Assembly: GCA_024235135.1 (NCBI GenBank)
Contig: JACKMZ010000004.1
Span: 62,001 to 126,000, forward strand
From: Gammaproteobacteria bacterium
GTDB lineage: Bacteria > Pseudomonadota > Gammaproteobacteria > Competibacterales > Competibacteraceae
Direction: 5' to 3'
DNA length: 64,000 nucleotides
The notes under the pieces were generated by a model. That model did no database searches. It was not told the DNA's origin and saw nothing but the letters and a program-made list of their open reading frames with translations. The position numbers and the translations under genes are program-made. Shown here piece by piece: positions 60,956 to 64,000 of this stretch; position 1 is the first letter of the stretch, and each line of letters begins with the position of its first letter.

Positions 60956-61054
60956 ATTGTTCGGCTAAATATCTAATGCCGTGCCCTAGGTACAAAGCCC
61001 CGAATACCGAAGTGGCTTGCCCCTTCCGTCAGTCGAACGTTTAGAGGATCGAAC

Positions 61055-61861
61055 GTGCCTTTTCTGTTGACAGGTTCCGCCTTGTTGGCCACCGTTCTAT
61101 TTGTCCTGCTAAGAATCAGCAAGATCAGACATTTCAAACATCTGCTCCAGACACAGGCTGAACTGGTCGAAGAGTATGGGCCGACGCTGGCTTACCCTAT
61201 ACGGCTACCGGCCACGCTGCCTACCTTCGAACGGAAGATCGCGGTATTACAAGACGCGCTACCCGACAACCTATTCAAAGCCTTGCAGAATCAATGCGAA
61301 CGCTGCCGCCGCACCGAGCGCAGTTATTTCCCCGGCCATAAAAAAGGCGGCACCATTGCCTATGAAGCCTTGCATACGCTAGCGCCGTCAATCGTGGCTT
61401 TCTATCAATCGGCTTATCTGCGCGCGCTCTGCTCGCGGATCATCGGCCAACCCGTGGCGCCCACACCCATCAATGATCAAAGTTCATGTTCGCTATTGCG
61501 TTACGACAAGCCCAATGATCATATTGGTTGGCATTACGATTACAACTTCTATCACGGCAGACATTTTACCGTGCTGCTGCCCCTCATCAATCGACATAAT
61601 GACAAAGCCGATCAACTCTCGTCTGCTGAATTGGTGATAAAGCAGCAGAGCCGGGAGACGGTCATTCCCACTCCGCCCAATACCTTGATCATATTCGAGG
61701 GCGCCCAGGTTTTTCATAAGGTCACGCGCCTGGGTGAGAATGAAACAAGAGTCTTGCTCAGCATGACTTTTTGCACCGACCCCAAGACGTCGGCACTGAA
61801 AAATCAGCTTCGCCGAATCAAGGATACGGCCTATTTCGGCATTCGCGCCTTGTGGACCTGA
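61055..61861 (+). CDS. 2-oxoglutarate/Fe(II) oxygenase with N-terminal membrane anchor
   Basis: 268 residues. A hydrophobic helix near the N terminus (about 2-21) is followed by a prolyl-hydroxylase-type double-stranded beta helix. The iron ligands HxD are in GWHYDYNFYHG (about residue 161) and the distal His in AQVFHKVTRLGENETRVLLSM, whose Arg would bind 2-oxoglutarate. Substrate unknown. It starts with GTG, preceded by GAGG seven bases upstream. Followed after 113 bp by the PlcP-like gene and then the betaine-lipid genes, so lipid modification is a reasonable guess; that is inference. Confidence 0.85.
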   Translation: MPFLLTGSALLATVLFVLLRISKIRHFKHLLQTQAELVEEYGPTLAYPIRLPATLPTFERKIAVLQDALPDNLFKALQNQCERCRRTERSYFPGHKKGGTIAYEALHTLAPSIVAFYQSAYLRALCSRIIGQPVAPTPINDQSSCSLLRYDKPNDHIGWHYDYNFYHGRHFTVLLPLINRHNDKADQLSSAELVIKQQSRETVIPTPPNTLIIFEGAQVFHKVTRLGENETRVLLSMTFCTDPKTSALKNQLRRIKDTAYFGIRALWT

Positions 61862-61974
61862 AACAGGCGAAGAACAAATTGTTAGCCGGCGTGCAGCATA
61901 TTTATCATATTTGCTTCAAAAAATAGTCATCTTATTGCCGCACCATGCCTAATAGGCAAGCTGAGGTAATAATG

Positions 61975-62760
61975 ATGAGAAAATCCCGCTTCCGAACAAT
62001 TTGGATATCGGATGTTCATTTGGGAGTCAAGAGTTGTAAAGCGGAATTCCTACTGGATTTCCTACGCAGTTCCGATTGCGATCAACTGTATCTGGTCGGC
62101 GACATCGTCGATTTCTGGTATATGCCGCGTGGACGGCGTTGGTTAGATTCACATAACCAAGTACTGCAGAACCTTTTTGAGAAATCCAATAACGGAACAA
62201 GGGTGGTATACATTCCAGGCAATCACGACGAGCTGGCTCGGCAATACGCGGGGCTGTTTTTCGGTGGAATTGAAATACTGCCACATTTGATTCACGAGAC
62301 AGCGGACGGCCGCCGTTTATTGGTATCTCACGGTGATGAATTCGATAACGCCGTCAAATGCGGGCGTCTTCTGGAGTGGATAGGCGACTGCGGATACAAT
62401 TTTTTGCTATTCGCCAATCATATTATCAATTTCATACGTCGTCGTCTGAATTATCCGTACTGGTCGCTGGCCAATTTTCTCAAACAGCACATTGGAGGCA
62501 TCGCTGATTATATTGCCCGTTTCGAGCAAGCAGCGGCTCACGAAGCAGCTCGGCAAAATCTCGATGGCATTATTTGCGGCCATATTCATAAGCCACAATT
62601 AAGGGAAATCGGTGGGATTCTTTATTGCAACGATGGTGACTGGGTAGAAAGCTGCACGGCCCTGGTGGAACATCAGGACGGGCAGTTGGAAATCATCCAC
62701 TGGACGGAAAGGACCGTGATAATGCTACAGGAACGGAGAGTACGTCCTATCGCGGCCTGA
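61975..62760 (+). CDS. plcP: Metallophosphoesterase, probably phospholipase PlcP
   Basis: 261 residues. Calcineurin-type phosphoesterase with all metal motifs: ISDVHLG, VGDIVDFW, PGNHDE, VSHGDEFD and GHIHKP. The sequence resembles UDP-2,3-diacylglucosamine hydrolases, and it would normally be labelled so. However it faces btaB-btaA. In other bacteria a member of this family placed beside lipid-remodelling genes (PlcP) is a phospholipase C that frees diacylglycerol from phospholipids under phosphate limitation. I therefore favour PlcP; LpxH is the alternative. The start is the ATG at 61975 (GAGGT seven bases before) or 61972. Confidence 0.75.
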   Translation: MRKSRFRTIWISDVHLGVKSCKAEFLLDFLRSSDCDQLYLVGDIVDFWYMPRGRRWLDSHNQVLQNLFEKSNNGTRVVYIPGNHDELARQYAGLFFGGIEILPHLIHETADGRRLLVSHGDEFDNAVKCGRLLEWIGDCGYNFLLFANHIINFIRRRLNYPYWSLANFLKQHIGGIADYIARFEQAAAHEAARQNLDGIICGHIHKPQLREIGGILYCNDGDWVESCTALVEHQDGQLEIIHWTERTVIMLQERRVRPIAA

Positions 62761-62796
62761 TGAATCGGGGGCCAAACATTCAAGTGAAACCCTAGG

Positions 62797-63450
62797 CTAA
62801 GTCTTTTCGCCGATAAACAGGAAATAACTCCACAAGCCGCCATAAGCCGGGCGGGTGTTGAGAAAAAGTGATTGGAATCGCGCTTCCAGTACGGGCCAGA
62901 GGTGTTTATCCATTTTCACGTGGTTACACGCCATCCAGCGTTTGAACCAGCCGTGCCGCGTGTCGTTGAAGTCGGCCACCGCAATGATTCCACCGGGGTT
63001 GAGATCCTGGTAGGCACGCTCGATGACCTGCTCCCAACCCGGATTGATCATGGATAAGGTATAGGAAAATACCAGCAGATCGTAGGATTTCCCCGATGGC
63101 GAGTCTTGGCCGTAAGCCTGTTGGAGCAGATCGATACGTTCGCCGTGATCGCTGAGCTTATGCCGCGCCCGCGCCAGCATGGCGGCGGACAGGTCCATGC
63201 CGACAATTTGCGCCTGTCCGAAGACATTGGCCAGCGCCATGAGATTCTTGCCCGTCCCACAACCGACTTCCAAGATATTCTTGGGCACTGGCTGCTGGCC
63301 GGCACATCGTTCGATCAGCTCCCGACGTCCGAATAGAAAGGCCCACCGCGTGGTGTCGTAAATACGGGCATGAACGCGATAATACCGCTCCAGACGGCGT
63401 GTGAACGGCTCAACGACACCCATCGCGGCGGCGGGAGTAGAATCCTTCAT
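62797..63450 (-). CDS. btaB: SAM-dependent methyltransferase, BtaB-like
   Basis: 217 residues. Class I methyltransferase: motif I ILEVGCGTGKNLMALA, VGMDLSAAMLARAR and a phosphatidylethanolamine-N-methyltransferase-like N terminus (RLERYYRVHARIYDTTRWAFLFGRREL). In context with the btaA gene it should trimethylate diacylglycerylhomoserine to the betaine lipid DGTS using three SAM. Starts in a 4-bp overlap with btaA. Its end lies 37 bp from the end of the PlcP gene (convergent). Confidence 0.88.
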   Translation of the reverse strand: MKDSTPAAAMGVVEPFTRRLERYYRVHARIYDTTRWAFLFGRRELIERCAGQQPVPKNILEVGCGTGKNLMALANVFGQAQIVGMDLSAAMLARARHKLSDHGERIDLLQQAYGQDSPSGKSYDLLVFSYTLSMINPGWEQVIERAYQDLNPGGIIAVADFNDTRHGWFKRWMACNHVKMDKHLWPVLEARFQSLFLNTRPAYGGLWSYFLFIGEKT

Positions 63451-64000
63451 AGCACTTCGGCTAAATGCAGGCTGCCATAGGTGCCGACTCGATCCGACTT
63501 GTGCAATTCCTCGGTCATTTCCGGGAAGAACCGTAATCGGGGTCTGACCACTTCAGGCAGGAAATTGACATCCATTCCCGCGGAACGCAGCATGATTTTG
63601 CTGCCCGGTCGACTGTTGCGCAAAATCAGTGACCATTCCTCTTCCAGCGCCTGTGGCGCATGCCAAGCCAGCCAGTCCTGATGATCGAGCAACACGAAAT
63701 GACTGTATTGACCGGGATGCTTCTTCAGGAAATCCGTCACCGTGTAATTGTAGGTGTGAACCCTGTCACGGTGTTCTCTGAGCAAGGCGAAGTTTTCTCG
63801 CTTGAGATAGTTGGGACAACAGGTCTCGGTATAGAAGCCCGTCAAATAAACTCGCCAGAAATAGTTGTCGCGGATCAGCACCTCCGTCAATACATGGCGG
63901 AGCTTGTCACTGATATAACCAAAAACACCCTGTGGATATTGCTGTTTGATCAACTGGATTTGTGGTCGCGGAACACCCAGCATGGCCAATGTTATCGGTT
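63447..64000 (-). CDS. btaA: BtaA-like 3-amino-3-carboxypropyl transferase, C-terminal part (5' end outside window)
   Basis: About 184 residues are inside the window; the frame stays open to the last base. Belongs to the DUF3419/BtaA family, which moves the aminocarboxypropyl group of SAM to diacylglycerol, giving diacylglycerylhomoserine. Typical blocks: DNYFWRVYLTGFYTETCCPNYLKRENF, HFVLLDHQDWLAWH, and GSKIMLRSAGMDVNFLP. First gene of the btaA-btaB unit, coupled to btaB by a 4-bp overlap. The SAM-binding part of the protein may lie partly outside. Confidence 0.88.
   Translation of the reverse strand, partial: PITLAMLGVPRPQIQLIKQQYPQGVFGYISDKLRHVLTEVLIRDNYFWRVYLTGFYTETCCPNYLKRENFALLREHRDRVHTYNYTVTDFLKKHPGQYSHFVLLDHQDWLAWHAPQALEEEWSLILRNSRPGSKIMLRSAGMDVNFLPEVVRPRLRFFPEMTEELHKSDRVGTYGSLHLAEVL

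Noticed and set aside
61945..62760. Labelling the metallophosphoesterase simply as LpxH
   Set aside because: Fold motifs fit, but the neighbours btaB and btaA point to PlcP; kept as the alternative in the entry.

Overview
The window is about 60 % G+C by eye and comes from a gammaproteobacterial chromosome. The evidence is conserved gene order: cmk-rpsA-ihfB-lapA-lapB, lolC-lolD, and mreBCD-mrdA-rodA-mltB-rlpA-dacA-ybeD-lipB-lipA. A methanotroph-like or purple-sulfur-like relative fits the S-layer-homology exoproteins, the N-acetylglutaminylglutamine amide (NAGGN) osmolyte genes and the IS4-type remnants, but that placement is inference only.

Layout. 1-7 kb: translation, nucleoid and envelope genes (cmk end, rpsA, ihfB, lapAB, a ComEA-like protein, lolCD). 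7-12 kb: comEC, then a NUDIX-type regulator (NrtR-like) and nadA behind a palindrome-bearing promoter, then tRNA-Ala(CGC) and tRNA-Lys(TTT). 12-23.4 kb, minus strand: lipoate synthesis and the rod-shape/peptidoglycan elongation cluster. 23.5-30.4 kb, minus strand: a PspA/IM30 protein followed by one very large gene (2015 codons) for a polytopic membrane protein of unknown function. 30.4-33.6 kb: a PAS-GGDEF-EAL protein, oligoribonuclease (orn) and a small cupin. 34.2-41 kb: the NAGGN osmolyte operon (amidotransferase, GNAT/ATP-grasp ligase, two tandem M42 peptidases) followed by an acetamidase/formamidase. 41-52.5 kb: a secreted orphan, a MOSC protein, a zinc alcohol dehydrogenase, a CPA2 antiporter, asparaginase, an AGCS amino-acid/sodium symporter and a urease operon ureABCEF with no ureD or ureG beside it. 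52.5-61 kb: an accessory region with two S-layer-homology exoproteins, a vanadium-haloperoxidase-like lipoprotein and two 503-bp deletion derivatives of an IS4-family element. 61-64 kb: a 2-oxoglutarate/iron oxygenase, a metallophosphoesterase that is probably the phospholipase PlcP, and the betaine-lipid pair btaB-btaA (btaA runs off the end).

Most notable. (1) The two 503-bp IS derivatives lie in direct orientation around a subtilase/SLH gene, and the whole 3.7-kb unit is bracketed by one 9-bp direct repeat (GGGAGTGAT). This is the mark of a composite element that moved as a unit into the stop codon of the haloperoxidase gene. (2) The giant membrane protein sits directly behind a PspA homologue. 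(3) A plcP-btaAB phospholipid-to-betaine-lipid module has an unassigned oxygenase beside it and a weak Pho-box-like repeat upstream. (4) The NAGGN operon carries two M42 peptidases, one of which has lost an otherwise conserved glutamate. (5) nrtR-nadA appears to be controlled by palindromes built into its promoter.

I saw no CRISPR array, rRNA, prophage or replication origin. Boundaries and starts were chosen from Shine-Dalgarno sequences, overlaps and family length; family assignments are from recognised motifs and not from database searches.
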